From an uncultured Bacteroidaceae bacterium (GTDB lineage: Bacteria; Bacteroidota; Bacteroidia; Bacteroidales; Bacteroidaceae): a DNA stretch of 64,000 nt. The stretch spans positions 21,164 to 85,163 of the forward strand of contig CALUJO010000007.1 in the NCBI GenBank assembly GCA_944320965.1, in the 5' to 3' direction. The notes beneath the pieces were generated by a model that saw only the letters and a list, made by a program, of their open reading frames with translations, was not told the DNA's origin and did no database searches. The first letter of the stretch is position 1. The number at the start of each line of letters is the position of its first letter. Positions 28,119 through 38,900 of this stretch are shown here, piece by piece. Made by a program: the position numbers and the translations under genes.

Positions 28119-30578
28119 ATGAATATTTCTTATAACTGGCTTAAGGAGTACATTGATTTTGACCTTACTCCGCAGGAGCTTGCTACAGCGCTGACTTCAA
28201 TCGGATTGGAAACGGGAAGCGTTGAAGAAGTTCAAGCTATCAAGGGAGGTCTTGAAGGATTAGTGGTAGGCGAAGTTCTTACTTGCGTTGACCATCCAAA
28301 CTCTGACCACCTGCATATAACAACAGTGAACCTCGGCAATGGCGAACCCGTACAGATTGTATGTGGAGCAGCCAACGTTGCAGCCGGACAAAAGGTAATA
28401 GTAGCAACGATAGGAACAAAACTTTATGACGGAGACGAATGCTTCACCATAAAGAAATCAAAAATGAGAGGGGAAGATTCTTTCGGTATGATCTGCGCCG
28501 AAGATGAGATAGGCGTTGGAACATCACACGACGGAATCATAGTTCTTCCTGATGACGTAGTACCTGGAACACTTGCAAAAGACTACTACAATATCAAGAG
28601 TGACTATGTTCTTGAAGTTGACATAACTCCAAACCGTGCAGACGCATGTTCACACTATGGTGTTGCACGCGACCTTTATGCTTACCTCGTAAGAAACGGC
28701 ATAAAGACAGAACTACGTTCACCGTTCAACAAAGAATTCAATATTGACAACCACGACCTGAACATTGACGTTGTTGTTGAAAATACTGAAGCATGTCCTC
28801 TGTACAGCGGAATAACAGTAAAGGGAGTTAAGGTTGCAGAAAGCCCTGAATGGCTGAAAACAAAACTGACTACAGTCGGTCTGCGCCCAATCAACAACAT
28901 TGTGGATATAACAAATTATATAGTTCACGCTACAGGACAGCCTTTGCACTGCTTTGATGCCGATAAGGTTGGAAGCAAGGTTATTGTCAAGACAATGCCA
29001 TCAGGCACACCGTTCAAGACACTTGACGGAGTTGAACGCAAACTGGATGAGCACGACCTAATGATCTGTAACGAAAACGGTCCTATGTGTATCGGAGGTG
29101 TTTTCGGTGGAGAAGAATCAGGAGTTACCGAAAATACAGTCAATGTATTCATTGAAAGTGCATACTTCCATCCTACATGGATAAGAAAGACTGCACGCCG
29201 TCACGGATTGAGTACAGACGCTTCATTCCGTAACGAAAGAGGTATTGACCCGCTAAGAATTGTTGATAACCTTAAACTTGCAGCTTCACTCGTAAAGGAA
29301 CTTGCAGGAGGTACAATATCTTCAGATATCAAACTTGTAAATCCTGTACCTTTTGAAAAGTTCAAAGTTGAGCTGACATACGAATATACAGACAGACTGA
29401 TTGGCAAGAAGCTCCCTCACGACATGATAAAGAGCATTGTCAAGTCACTTGAAATGGAAATCGTTGAGGAAACAGAAGAAGGTCTTAAACTTCTCGTTCC
29501 GCCTTATCGTGTAGATGTTCAGCGTCCTTGCGATGTTATTGAAGACATTCTGCGCATATACGGATACAACAATGTCGAAATACCGTCAAGCCTGAAGTCA
29601 AGCATCACAGTAAAAGGCGAAGAAGACAAATCTGTCAAGCTTCAGAACCTTGTTGCAGAACAGCTTGTAGGACAGGGATTCAACGAAATAATGAACAACT
29701 CCCTTACACCTTCTGCCTACTATGACGGTCTTGAATCTTACAAGTCTGAAAATCTTGTAAGACTTATCAACCCTCTGAGCAATGACCTTAATGTTATGCG
29801 ACAGACTCTTCTGTTCGGAGGACTTGAAAGCATTTCACACAACATAAACCACAAGAACAGCAATATCCGCTTCTTCGAATTCGGTAACTGCTATTACTTC
29901 AACGAAAGCAAACGCAACGCAGAGCAGGTACTTTCACCTTACAGCGAAGACATGCACATGGGTATCTGGATGAGCGGAAAGCGTGTTACAAACTCATGGG
30001 CACATGCCGAAGAAAACACTTCTTTCTACGAACTGAAAGCCAACGTTGAAAACATTCTTGTCCGCGTGGGAATAGACTTGCACAAGATTGCAATTGAAAA
30101 GTGCAGCGAAGATATTTTCTCAGCAGGAATCGTTTACAAGACTCAGGGAGGCAAAGTTCTCGTAAAAGCAGGTATAGTTGCCAAGAAACTGCTCAAGAAA
30201 CTTGACATCAGCCAGGAAGTTGTATTTGCCGATATAAATTGGGATATCCTGATGAAGGCAATAAAATCATTCAGTGTTTCATTCAGGGAAATTTCAAAAT
30301 ATCCAGCCGTAAGACGAGACCTTGCACTGCTGCTTGATTCTTCTGTTCAGTTTGAAGATATCAGAAAAGTTGCATTTGAAACAGAACGCAAGCTTCTGAA
30401 AGAAGTATCACTGTTTGACGTTTACGAAGGAAAGAACCTTGAAGCCGGCAAGAAGTCATATGCAATGTGTTTCATTCTTCAGGATGAAAACAACACGCTT
30501 ACCGACAAGCAGATTGACAAGGTTATGAACAAGCTGATAAGCACCCTTCAGACCAAATTTGACGCAAAACTTAGATAA
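28119..30578 (+). CDS. pheT: Phenylalanyl-tRNA synthetase beta subunit
   Basis: An 819-residue subunit of the alpha2-beta2 enzyme that charges tRNA-Phe. The order of domains is complete: an N-terminal part with the EMAP-type tRNA-binding domain (residues about 40-150, including HPNSDHLHI), B3/4 editing domain (about 215-390), B5 domain (about 410-480), a catalytic-like core (about 490-690), and the C-terminal ferredoxin-fold anticodon-binding domain (about 725-819, starting near SKYPAVRRDLAL). Length is normal. pheS is not adjacent, as is common in Bacteroidota. A YebC-family gene follows after 30 bases. Confidence 0.96.
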   Translation: MNISYNWLKEYIDFDLTPQELATALTSIGLETGSVEEVQAIKGGLEGLVVGEVLTCVDHPNSDHLHITTVNLGNGEPVQIVCGAANVAAGQKVIVATIGTKLYDGDECFTIKKSKMRGEDSFGMICAEDEIGVGTSHDGIIVLPDDVVPGTLAKDYYNIKSDYVLEVDITPNRADACSHYGVARDLYAYLVRNGIKTELRSPFNKEFNIDNHDLNIDVVVENTEACPLYSGITVKGVKVAESPEWLKTKLTTVGLRPINNIVDITNYIVHATGQPLHCFDADKVGSKVIVKTMPSGTPFKTLDGVERKLDEHDLMICNENGPMCIGGVFGGEESGVTENTVNVFIESAYFHPTWIRKTARRHGLSTDASFRNERGIDPLRIVDNLKLAASLVKELAGGTISSDIKLVNPVPFEKFKVELTYEYTDRLIGKKLPHDMIKSIVKSLEMEIVEETEEGLKLLVPPYRVDVQRPCDVIEDILRIYGYNNVEIPSSLKSSITVKGEEDKSVKLQNLVAEQLVGQGFNEIMNNSLTPSAYYDGLESYKSENLVRLINPLSNDLNVMRQTLLFGGLESISHNINHKNSNIRFFEFGNCYYFNESKRNAEQVLSPYSEDMHMGIWMSGKRVTNSWAHAEENTSFYELKANVENILVRVGIDLHKIAIEKCSEDIFSAGIVYKTQGGKVLVKAGIVAKKLLKKLDISQEVVFADINWDILMKAIKSFSVSFREISKYPAVRRDLALLLDSSVQFEDIRKVAFETERKLLKEVSLFDVYEGKNLEAGKKSYAMCFILQDENNTLTDKQIDKVMNKLISTLQTKFDAKLR

Positions 30579-30608
30579 TTAAAAATAAATACATAAACAT
30601 AACTACCA

Positions 30609-31337
30609 ATGGGAAGAGCGTTTGAATATAGAAAAGCTACAAAGCTTAAAAGATGGGGCCATATGGCCAAAACATTTACAAGACTTGGCAAACAGATTGC
30701 AATTGCAGTAAAGGCAGCAGGTCCGGAACCGGAAAACAATCCGGCACTACGTTCTGTAATCGCTACATGTAAACGCGAAAACATGCCGAAGGACAACATT
30801 GAACGTGCAATAAAGAACGCATTGGGTAAAGACCAGAGCGACTACAAGAGCATGACTTACGAAGGATACGGTCCTCACGGTATCGCAGTATTTGTAGATA
30901 CACTGACAGACAATCCTACACGTACAGTTGCAGACGTACGTTCAGTATTCAACAAATTCGGTGGAAACCTTGGAACAATGGGATCACTTGCATTCCTTTT
31001 CGACCACAAATGTATTTTCACTTTCAAGAAAAAAGACGGAGTTGATATGGAAGAACTGATTCTTGACCTTATTGACTACAATGTGGATGACGAGTTTGAC
31101 GAAGATCCAGAAGAAGGTACAATCACAATATACGGTGATCCTAAGAGCTACTCTGCTATCCAGAAGCACCTTGAAGAATGCGGTTTCGAAGATGTAGGTG
31201 GTGATTTCACTTATATCCCTAACGATTTGAAGGACGTTACTGCAGAACAGCGCGAAACTATCGACAAGATGATTGAACGTCTTGAAGAGTTTGATGATGT
31301 TCAGACTGTTTATACAAACATGAAACCTGAAGAATAA
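30609..31337 (+). CDS. YebC/PmpR/TACO1-family protein
   Basis: A 242-residue protein of the conserved YebC family, with the hallmark N terminus MGRAFEYRKATKLKRWGHMAK, shown here as residues 1-20 plus Lys21, and a later GPHGIAVFVDTLTDNPTRT segment (about 86-104). Members act as DNA-binding regulators or, as shown for some, as translation factors that relieve ribosome stalling. Length is normal. It shares a transcript with pheT, and a strong terminator follows. Confidence 0.9.
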   Translation: MGRAFEYRKATKLKRWGHMAKTFTRLGKQIAIAVKAAGPEPENNPALRSVIATCKRENMPKDNIERAIKNALGKDQSDYKSMTYEGYGPHGIAVFVDTLTDNPTRTVADVRSVFNKFGGNLGTMGSLAFLFDHKCIFTFKKKDGVDMEELILDLIDYNVDDEFDEDPEEGTITIYGDPKSYSAIQKHLEECGFEDVGGDFTYIPNDLKDVTAEQRETIDKMIERLEEFDDVQTVYTNMKPEE

Positions 31338-31362
31338 ATCAAGCTTAAATCCCGATACAGAC

Positions 31363-31394
31363 AAAAAAGCCTGCCGTTAACGGCAGGCTTTTTT
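31363..31394 (+). terminator. Terminator after the pheT-yebC unit
   Basis: A perfect 14-base-pair stem, AAAAAAGCCTGCCG at 31363-31376 with its complement at 31381-31394, loop TTAA. The T-run on both strands lets it also close the convergent gene that ends at 31410. Confidence 0.85.
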
Positions 31395-31409
31395 CATATA
31401 ATCAAAACA

Positions 31410-32249
31410 TCAGAAACGGAAAGATATATAAATTTTAAATGACTTGTTGCTGAACTTCCTTTTAGAAGTCTTGAACATATCGTTCGGATTCGTGAATTCA
31501 ATATCACCTTCATCATTTATATTATCCTCTCCAAATTCCATACTATCTTCGTCTAGAGAGAAACCTTTGTAATTAGCTTTTCCCCAACGTCCTTCAATTC
31601 CAAGCCCTATTACCTTATAACTTACCGACAACCCACAGGTAAAATGAGGGACAAACTGCACATAGGCATAATCATTCATTGTTATAAACGAAGCGGAAGG
31701 AGCAAAACGGCCATAGGCACTTACCTTCAACTGGTCTATAGGATTAACCGTTACAGAAGGACCGATCTGCATTGTATAGTCAAAATAATTTCTCTTTAAA
31801 TCTATTTCCAAAGCCTCTTCATCACCACCGAAAGACAGCCCCTTTCCATTGCTGTTATCAAAAGAAGCGACAGTCACATCCAAATAACTGAAATCCAAAC
31901 CGAATTTAATCATTCCGGCAAGAGGTTTCTTATGAAGGTAATAAGTTCTTCCCATACTATATGAAAAGCCAAACTTACTCTCCGGGACAGGCATTCCATC
32001 AAGATTCATAATGCAATAGCCAATGTTCGTATACTTTTTCCTTTTCCCCCAAACTTTCTCATAACGCTCCATATCCTTCATTTCCTGAAGTTCGGCATCT
32101 TTCTCACTAATCTGGTCCTGAAGCTGTTGAACAACCATTTTCAAAGAATCGGATTCGACATTTGGATTTTCGGGAAAATCTTCAGACTGCGCAAACAGGA
32201 AGTTCCCGCATGTGGCAAAAAACAATAAAAACAAAAGATTTTTTCTCAT
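31410..32249 (-). CDS. Outer-membrane beta-barrel protein with coiled-coil head
   Basis: A 279-residue exported protein of unknown function. The signal peptide ends near FLFAQ (residues 1-21). Residues about 33-62 form a short coiled coil (SLKMVVQQLQDQISEKDAELQEM, split here as SLKMVVQQLQ and DQISEKDAELQEM). From about residue 75 the pattern is alternating strands rich in Tyr, Phe and Gly, ending in IYISFRF, the aromatic C terminus that the BAM machinery recognises. Acidic residues cluster near 230-255. No named family was recognised. Confidence 0.65.
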   Translation of the reverse strand: MRKNLLFLLFFATCGNFLFAQSEDFPENPNVESDSLKMVVQQLQDQISEKDAELQEMKDMERYEKVWGKRKKYTNIGYCIMNLDGMPVPESKFGFSYSMGRTYYLHKKPLAGMIKFGLDFSYLDVTVASFDNSNGKGLSFGGDEEALEIDLKRNYFDYTMQIGPSVTVNPIDQLKVSAYGRFAPSASFITMNDYAYVQFVPHFTCGLSVSYKVIGLGIEGRWGKANYKGFSLDEDSMEFGEDNINDEGDIEFTNPNDMFKTSKRKFSNKSFKIYISFRF

Positions 32250-32628
32250 AACAGTAGTCTTTTTACATCTTCAATAAATCAAAATATATTCAATAAATTC
32301 ACATTAAGCCATAATATTGTTAATTTATCAATAAGAATATTCAAAGTTACAAAAAGCCACGGGCAAGAAAAATCATTAAAACAACATAAACAACAAGATA
32401 GGCGGGAAAATAATCAAGATAAGCAATATTGCACCCTATATTTTTTATCAATTCCTTAACCCGGGGATTCACATCAAAAATCAGGCAGATATTTCAGCAA
32501 ATACTTGCAATGTTTCAATAAAAAATCTCCTGCCTTTTTACCGGAAACATTCAAGGTTTTCAGTAAAAAGACAGGAGGTTTTTATTGGAATATCTTATCG
32601 GCCTGTATTTTCTGCTACAGGCTTATAT
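32250..32628. other. Intergenic region with repeat array
   Basis: 379 bases without a gene. The first 230 are AT-rich with no clear promoter box or hairpin. The remainder holds the 22-base repeat array. Confidence 0.5.
32488..32600. repeat. 22-base degenerate tandem repeat array
   Basis: Five consecutive units of 22 bases start near 32488. They begin with a T-run and end in AATG, TGCC, AAGG, GAGG or ATCG; the third contains GGAAACATTCAAGG, close to units at 45679-45780 and at the window start. The array lies just downstream of the nucleotidyltransferase gene. The same positions also give a long imperfect hairpin (CTCCTGCC near 32527 against GACAGGAGG near 32571), which could act in termination. 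Confidence 0.6.
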
Positions 32629-33531
32629 TCAAAACAGTTTTGAAGGATATTCGCCAGCATCAACAAGAGCCTGAATCTTGTCAACAACCATCTGACGGTC
32701 GGCAGCATAAGTTACACCAAACCATTTTGATGTTGTGTCAAGCACCTTGACAGTTGCCACTTTTCTTGTAATCAAATCGTTAACAAGCAATGGGATAAAG
32801 AATTCAGCCTTCAGATTTGAAGCGTTTTCTTTAAGGAAGTTTACGAAATATTCTTCTGAATGCTTGAAATAGTCAGGAGTGAATCCCCACATATTCATTG
32901 AAACAGGAGTATTGTCTGGTATTGATACCATCTTGTCATTTTCATCCTTGAACTGAACAACACCGTCAATACGTTCGATTGATGTACGTTCAACAACTGT
33001 TGTAAGATAACCTTCTTCATTAGTTTCACAAACACCTCTTGCAACGCTACCGCTTTCAGACAATGTGTTTCCAACACGGTATCCTACCATGCAATAATTG
33101 TTTTCTGTACCTTCCATTTCCATAAGGCGTTTAGCCAACACGGCAAAACTGTCACGGCCATAGAAGTCATCGGCATTAATTACGGCAAACGGTTCGTTTA
33201 TAACGTCCTTACCCATCAGAACGGCATGGTTAGTACCCCAAGGCTTTACACGACCTTCAGGACATTTGAAGCCTTCTGGCAATTTATCCAAAGACTGGAA
33301 TACAAGTTCAACAGGAATAAGGTGTTCGTATTTTGAAAGAATCTTTTCTCTAAAATCCTGTTCAAAGTCTTTTCTGATAACGAAAACAACTTTACCAAAT
33401 CCGCCACGGATAGCATCAAAGATAGAGTAATCCATAATTGTTTCGCCGTTCGGTCCAAGACCGTCAAGCTGTTTCAAGCCACCGTAACGGCTTCCCATTC
33501 CGGCTGCCAATACAAAAAGAGTTGGTTTCAT
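32629..33531 (-). CDS. Sugar-phosphate nucleotidyltransferase-like protein
   Basis: A 300-residue NTP-transferase (GT-A fold) of the glucose-1-phosphate uridylyl/thymidylyl-transferase superfamily. The signature N terminus VLAAGMGSRYGG (residues 7-18) is followed by Lys20 for nucleotide binding. The metal-binding Asp-Asp pair is in INADDFYG near residue 120. It would make a nucleotide sugar such as UDP- or dTDP-hexose for envelope glycans; the exact sugar is not visible. It is a single-gene unit with a -7 box upstream. Confidence 0.8.
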   Translation of the reverse strand: MKPTLFVLAAGMGSRYGGLKQLDGLGPNGETIMDYSIFDAIRGGFGKVVFVIRKDFEQDFREKILSKYEHLIPVELVFQSLDKLPEGFKCPEGRVKPWGTNHAVLMGKDVINEPFAVINADDFYGRDSFAVLAKRLMEMEGTENNYCMVGYRVGNTLSESGSVARGVCETNEEGYLTTVVERTSIERIDGVVQFKDENDKMVSIPDNTPVSMNMWGFTPDYFKHSEEYFVNFLKENASNLKAEFFIPLLVNDLITRKVATVKVLDTTSKWFGVTYAADRQMVVDKIQALVDAGEYPSKLF

Positions 33532-33570
33532 AATATTATCTGTTTAATTTATAAATCTCTGATTTTCTTG

Positions 33571-33578
33571 CAAATCTA
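33571..33578 (-). promoter_or_regulatory. -7 element for the nucleotidyltransferase gene
   Basis: On the minus strand it reads TAGATTTG, matching TAnnTTTG, 40 bases before the start codon at 33531. No -33 match. Confidence 0.35.
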
Positions 33579-33622
33579 AGAATATTAATTCAAATAGAAG
33601 TAAAAATGTCAATAAAATCGCA

Positions 33623-35932
33623 TTAAAACGGATAACCGATGGCAAAATGAAATCCAAGTCCCTTACCGAATGTAGGAATATTGTAATATCCTTCTTTGCC
33701 GGTATCATATGGAGCATGAAGACCAATACCCATATCAAGGCGGAGAACAAGTATGTCCAAATCATAACGGACTCCGACTCCGGTTCCGAGCGCAATGTTC
33801 TCATGGAAATTCTTCAAGGTAAATTCCGCTCCCGGACGCAGCTCGTCATAATCAAACAGCCACACATTACCGGCATCAAGGAACACAGCACCATAAAGTC
33901 CTCCCCATATATTGAAACGGTATTCAACATTTGCCTCTAGTTTGATGTCACCAGTCTGGTCAATATAAGAATATTTGTTGTCATCAGCAGGATGATAACA
34001 TCCCGGACCTATAGAGCGTATGGTAAAGGCACGGATACTGTTTGCACCGCCCACATAGAACTGCTCACTGTAAGGTACTACACTTGCATTTCCATATGCC
34101 TTTGCTACCCCTCCCATAATTCTTGTTGCAATAGAATGCTTGCGGTTTATTTTATATGTATATCTCAGTTCACTACTGATTTTGGCAAACTGTGAGAACG
34201 GATTTCCCATAAGGTTCTTGTTCTTTTCCTTAAAACTCTTTCCCGCCATGGCATAGAAACATGACAGGATATTTCCGGATGAAGTTATTGAGTTCTGCCA
34301 CCATACTATATGTTTCTTGCCCAATGCAGTGTTGTCATAAGTATATGTATAGCTCATTGACGGAACAAACTGGTCTTTCAAACTCAGATACAAGGCTGGA
34401 TTTGCGCTAGTAATTGAGTCAAAACGCTCGGTAGTGCTCTGAAGCAAATTGAAATCCAGTTTGAAAGGAGTTACACTATGCTGATGCAGAGGACTTGTAC
34501 GGAACTTGTACTCCGCCCTTCCTCCAAGCGTAAGTATCTTGAAGAATCCTGCACGGCTTGTCTGGTCGGCATAAAGACTGAATCTTGTCGAAGCAGGATA
34601 ATTGAAATCCTGATGTACGAGTCCGGGGAACAACACACGCGGGAAATCAAGTGAGGCTTCAATACCATACTGATAGGAGTTTATTGCCTGTTTCTTTTCA
34701 CGCACATTTGTCTGCCACTCGTAAGAACCGTTCAACGCAACAGCAAGCTTCTCCCCTCCTCCGAATATGTTTTTCTTCGAAACGCTGAATGATGCTCCAG
34801 GACCTACGTAGTTGTTGCTTTTTGCCTTTACGTTAAATTCAAGTTCACCGTCAAGAGGATAGTCGTATCCGGCAGTTATAACACGGTTAAGTACATTGCC
34901 GGTAGAATCCTCAGGTATATACTGGATATTGGTATATCTGAAAATACCCAACCGCCCTATCGCATCCTGAGTCTTAGCCTGCAATGCCTGCGAATAGTAA
35001 TCACCTTCATTGTCCTTTATCTTGCGGTATAATATTGAAGGACGCACACGCAGCTTTCCTTCATACCTTATCTTCATGTTCTTGTACATAATGGAATCGG
35101 TAGGGAGTTCATTGTCATAACCCATAAGGTTAACGGTTATGCCACCCACTTTCCATCTTCTTTTTATAAGATCATTCAGCCCCGGCTTTGGCAATACATT
35201 TATGGCTACATTACCAGGACTCATTATCGTATCCGCCTGAAAGTTAATATAACTCGGAACAAAATAGAAATAACCTTGGCTTCGGAATATTGAACTAAGC
35301 CTCTGTCTTTCATTTTCAAGTTCTATTACACTGAACGGCACACCGGGCTTCAGTTTGCTTTCGTTCATTGTTTCGGTAATTATGCTGTCGGCAAAAGCGT
35401 TGAAATGGTCGTACATTACAGTATCAATCCTGTAGCCATGTCCCATATTCACGGTATAGCTTACCTTGCTTTTCCTTTCATTCTTGCGTGAAGGGATAAT
35501 ATCATACGAAACATTTCCGTTGAAATAGCCGTAATCATGCAAAAGATTGGTTGCTGCTTTCGAACGAATCTCGGGATTTACTGCCGAGATAAGTACAGGC
35601 GGAGTGGCAAATTTGTCGAACACCCATTTGCCGAACTTCTTTTCAGTGCCGTAAAACTTGTTGTAAAGGACAAGGCGTAACGGCGGCCACGGATAGGTCC
35701 ATGAAGAAGAACCAAGTATTGAACCGTTAGGTTTATAGCTTAAAGCGGCATTGACTTCCGACAGAGCATTGTCGGCACCTTCGGAGCCGTCATTGTCCAT
35801 TACCTTTATCTTCTTTATTCCTGTGTAAAGCACCTCTCCTTCGGGCAGATTGCTTGTCGTTGAGCATCCCTGTATCAAAAGGATAAGACACAGTGTCAGC
35901 AAAGCATATATTTTTCTATTTCTTCTTGTCAT
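33623..35932 (-). CDS. tamL: TamL: lipoprotein TamA/BamA-family outer-membrane protein
   Basis: A 769-residue Omp85-family protein. Its signal peptide carries a lipobox (IQGC, Cys23), the mark of the Bacteroidota TamA variant named TamL. POTRA-like repeats occupy about residues 35-380, and the 16-strand barrel with the D15/surface-antigen pattern occupies about 400-769. The barrel has the VGGANSIRAF motif near 640 (the VRGF-like loop) and ends with a final Phe (FAIGYPF). It works with TamB to insert proteins or move lipids to the outer membrane. The start overlaps the end of the tamB-like gene by 17 bases, so they are coupled. Confidence 0.85.
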   Translation of the reverse strand: MTRRNRKIYALLTLCLILLIQGCSTTSNLPEGEVLYTGIKKIKVMDNDGSEGADNALSEVNAALSYKPNGSILGSSSWTYPWPPLRLVLYNKFYGTEKKFGKWVFDKFATPPVLISAVNPEIRSKAATNLLHDYGYFNGNVSYDIIPSRKNERKSKVSYTVNMGHGYRIDTVMYDHFNAFADSIITETMNESKLKPGVPFSVIELENERQRLSSIFRSQGYFYFVPSYINFQADTIMSPGNVAINVLPKPGLNDLIKRRWKVGGITVNLMGYDNELPTDSIMYKNMKIRYEGKLRVRPSILYRKIKDNEGDYYSQALQAKTQDAIGRLGIFRYTNIQYIPEDSTGNVLNRVITAGYDYPLDGELEFNVKAKSNNYVGPGASFSVSKKNIFGGGEKLAVALNGSYEWQTNVREKKQAINSYQYGIEASLDFPRVLFPGLVHQDFNYPASTRFSLYADQTSRAGFFKILTLGGRAEYKFRTSPLHQHSVTPFKLDFNLLQSTTERFDSITSANPALYLSLKDQFVPSMSYTYTYDNTALGKKHIVWWQNSITSSGNILSCFYAMAGKSFKEKNKNLMGNPFSQFAKISSELRYTYKINRKHSIATRIMGGVAKAYGNASVVPYSEQFYVGGANSIRAFTIRSIGPGCYHPADDNKYSYIDQTGDIKLEANVEYRFNIWGGLYGAVFLDAGNVWLFDYDELRPGAEFTLKNFHENIALGTGVGVRYDLDILVLRLDMGIGLHAPYDTGKEGYYNIPTFGKGLGFHFAIGYPF

Positions 35933-38900
35933 CTTCGGCTACAGTTTTATTCTTGTTACGTTTAAAGACAAACAGTTCGGAAAGTTTCATCATTTTCTTT
36001 CTTAGCACAATACCGATACCAGTTTCTGTTATTTCACCTTCAAGAATACTTTCATAATTCTTGTTATGGAACAGTTTCACATATCTTGTACCTGAATTGT
36101 CAAGTCTGTAATCAACCGAAATGTTGTCAATAAATGATTCCTTGTTTGATTCGGCAGCATTGCTTCCTGTAGAAATCTTACCTCCGAGTGAGATACTGAA
36201 CCTGTCATTCCAGAATCTCTTGGAAATCTTGTAGGAAATGTCCATGTTTTCAAATCCTTCATCGCCGTTTGGATTTTCCATTCCCAGACTCAAATCAACA
36301 GCCTGCACTTTTCCTGCCACACTTGATATCTCGCGTTGCATAAGACTGTTCAAGGCATTGTTTACATTGAAGTTGGCTCCGTTTCCGAGATAAGAATTGA
36401 ATGCCATCATGAAAAGAGCATTCTTGACTCTTTCATCCTCACCCATTGCCGTAAGCTCATTCTGGACTTCAGCATCTTCAGGGGCATCTATACCGAAAGA
36501 AAGCCCGAGATCTTCAAGTGTATTGGAAATATTTACACTTACATCAAAGTTGGTTTTACGCGAACCCTCGCCGTCACTGTTCGGGACATCAGTCCTTACT
36601 CTCTTGACCGCTGTCAGGTTCATGCTCGGATTCATAGGATTTCCCGTCCATTGGATAAATCCTCCTTCCTTGACAGAGAAATCTGCAATTGTTACCATAG
36701 GCAACGAATAACTGATCTTTCCGCCGGAGAATGTATATCTTCCGGTAAGCGACAAATCTCCTTGTGGAGAATATCCCATAGACAAGTCACCGCCTCCGGC
36801 AACTTCAACCTTATTGTCGCCCGATTCGCTCAGGTAGATATTGACTTTCGCCGTAGGGTCAACCGAAGCATTAAGCAATACATCCATTCCGGTAATGACA
36901 ACCTGCTCAACTTCCTTCTTCTTTGTTGACGCGGTATCATTAAGGTTCACAAACGTTACTGTCTCTCCAAGTCTGTCCTGCACCGTAAGTGATGACTCTT
37001 TCAATATATAGGAAAGATTGGTATTTCCCAACAGCCTGACATCGCCTCTTACCTTCAAACCGGAAACAGGACCGTTAACCATGACATTAGCATCAATATA
37101 TGCCTTGCCGTAAACAAGTGATTTCTTACTCTTCTTTGCATTAAGCAGCTCATAGTTTGAGGTGTTGAAACGCATGTTCATCTTCATATTCGAGAAATCG
37201 GAGAAATCAACCGTTCCATCTATATCGAAAGGATTGTCAGTTCTCGTAAACAATGAGAATCTGTTAAACTTGAGTTTACTGTCGGTTATTGTAAGTGGTG
37301 TATTGTCAAATCTGAACTTTGCACCTGCCATCGGTATGAACAGAGACGTTTCATTAAATGTCATCTCACCGTTAAATACAGGTTTTGCAAATGAACCTGT
37401 CATCTTGAATGTTCCGTTTGCGGTGCCTTCAAGATTAATCATATTATCAGGAACAAATGAGTTTGCAAGAGAAAGTGGAAACTCTGTCAGGTCCATATTG
37501 TAAATGAACTCCCTGTTTTCACCGGGACGGAATTTTCCACGGACAACGGCCGCATCGTTGTCATTGACAACAAACTTAGCCATTACCATCTGCGTTTCAT
37601 CTTCAAGAGGAAGATAATTTAGAACCAAAGACAAATCTGCAACAGGTTTCTTCTCATAAACAAACTTGTCAACATCTATGTTTGAAGATAATGAGAATGT
37701 CCTTTTAAGTTTAGTATATGAAAGAGAGGCAGAAAGAACACCTTCAATATCAGGGATAAGACTAGGGACCAAAGACCTTATCTCTGCCAAACCGATACCT
37801 GAAAGGGAAGCCGTCAGTTTCTTATTGCCGCGCTTGTTATATGATGAGACAAACGAAAGACCTGTTCCGTTTTCATCCATGAATTTAAGGTCGGCATCAA
37901 TGTCCATACTGTCCCTAAGCATTACATAATTATTGTCATTCAAACTGAACCTGCGGAACAGGAATGACGGATATTCCGGAAAAAACGACAACTTTATGCC
38001 TTCATTCAAGAAATCTGAACGGCAACCAAGATACAGTCCTTTCTCGCCCTGAGGGTTGAACATATCCAAAAGTATGCTTGCATACTGTCCGGTAATCTCT
38101 CCGCTTACAATGGTATTTGAAATATATTCGTTCAGTTTGCTGTTGTTTACGGCAATCATTTTATATCTTATACCCGTAGTATCCTGAACAAGCCATAAAT
38201 AAGCAGAATCAAGCTGTATGGAATCTACCTTGATATCCTTCAAAAGGAAATCACCCGCAACTCCGGTATTGGGATTACAGCTCAGCCTCAACCTTGTATT
38301 GTCAATATTGACATTCATCATTTTCAGATAGTTTGAAAATGGATTATCATTCTTTGCAGTAAGTTCAAAATAAAGATCAGGAAGATAATTCTTCAACTCA
38401 TAGTAGTCCAAGCTATGCTCGACAAGCTGTTGGCTCAGTCTGTCCGAGAATTCCCCAAGTACTTCAACAAGTTCCGTTGCCCCTCTGTCGCCGTTTACCG
38501 TCATAAACATATCACCTGCATTGACAGAGAATTCGGATGTACCTACATTTGTATAGGCATCAAATGTTATATCCTTTGGAGTTACAGTCTTTCCGTCCAT
38601 CTTTAGAGCCACATCTCCTATACGGCCTATGACTGTACCCATTTTCTTCATATCCGTAGTAAAGTCTACATCAAAGTTGACAGCCATATTGAAAGGATAA
38701 GATGTTCCGGCAAGTTTCTGCAATGCTATATCTTTTATGTTGGCAGTCAGCTTTAAAGAGCTTTCATGTTTGCCGGTATTCAAACCAAGAGCAATGACAG
38801 ACTTAAGCCAGTCATTCTTGGTTCTGATTTTAATATTTCCGTTATTTTCCGAAAAGTTTCCGTTAATGTTTGTTCCGGACAAATCATAATCGGCATAAGC

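Noticed and set aside
36336..36929. A 197-codon plus-strand frame inside the TamB gene
   Set aside because: Antisense to a long conserved gene and with no recognisable domain.
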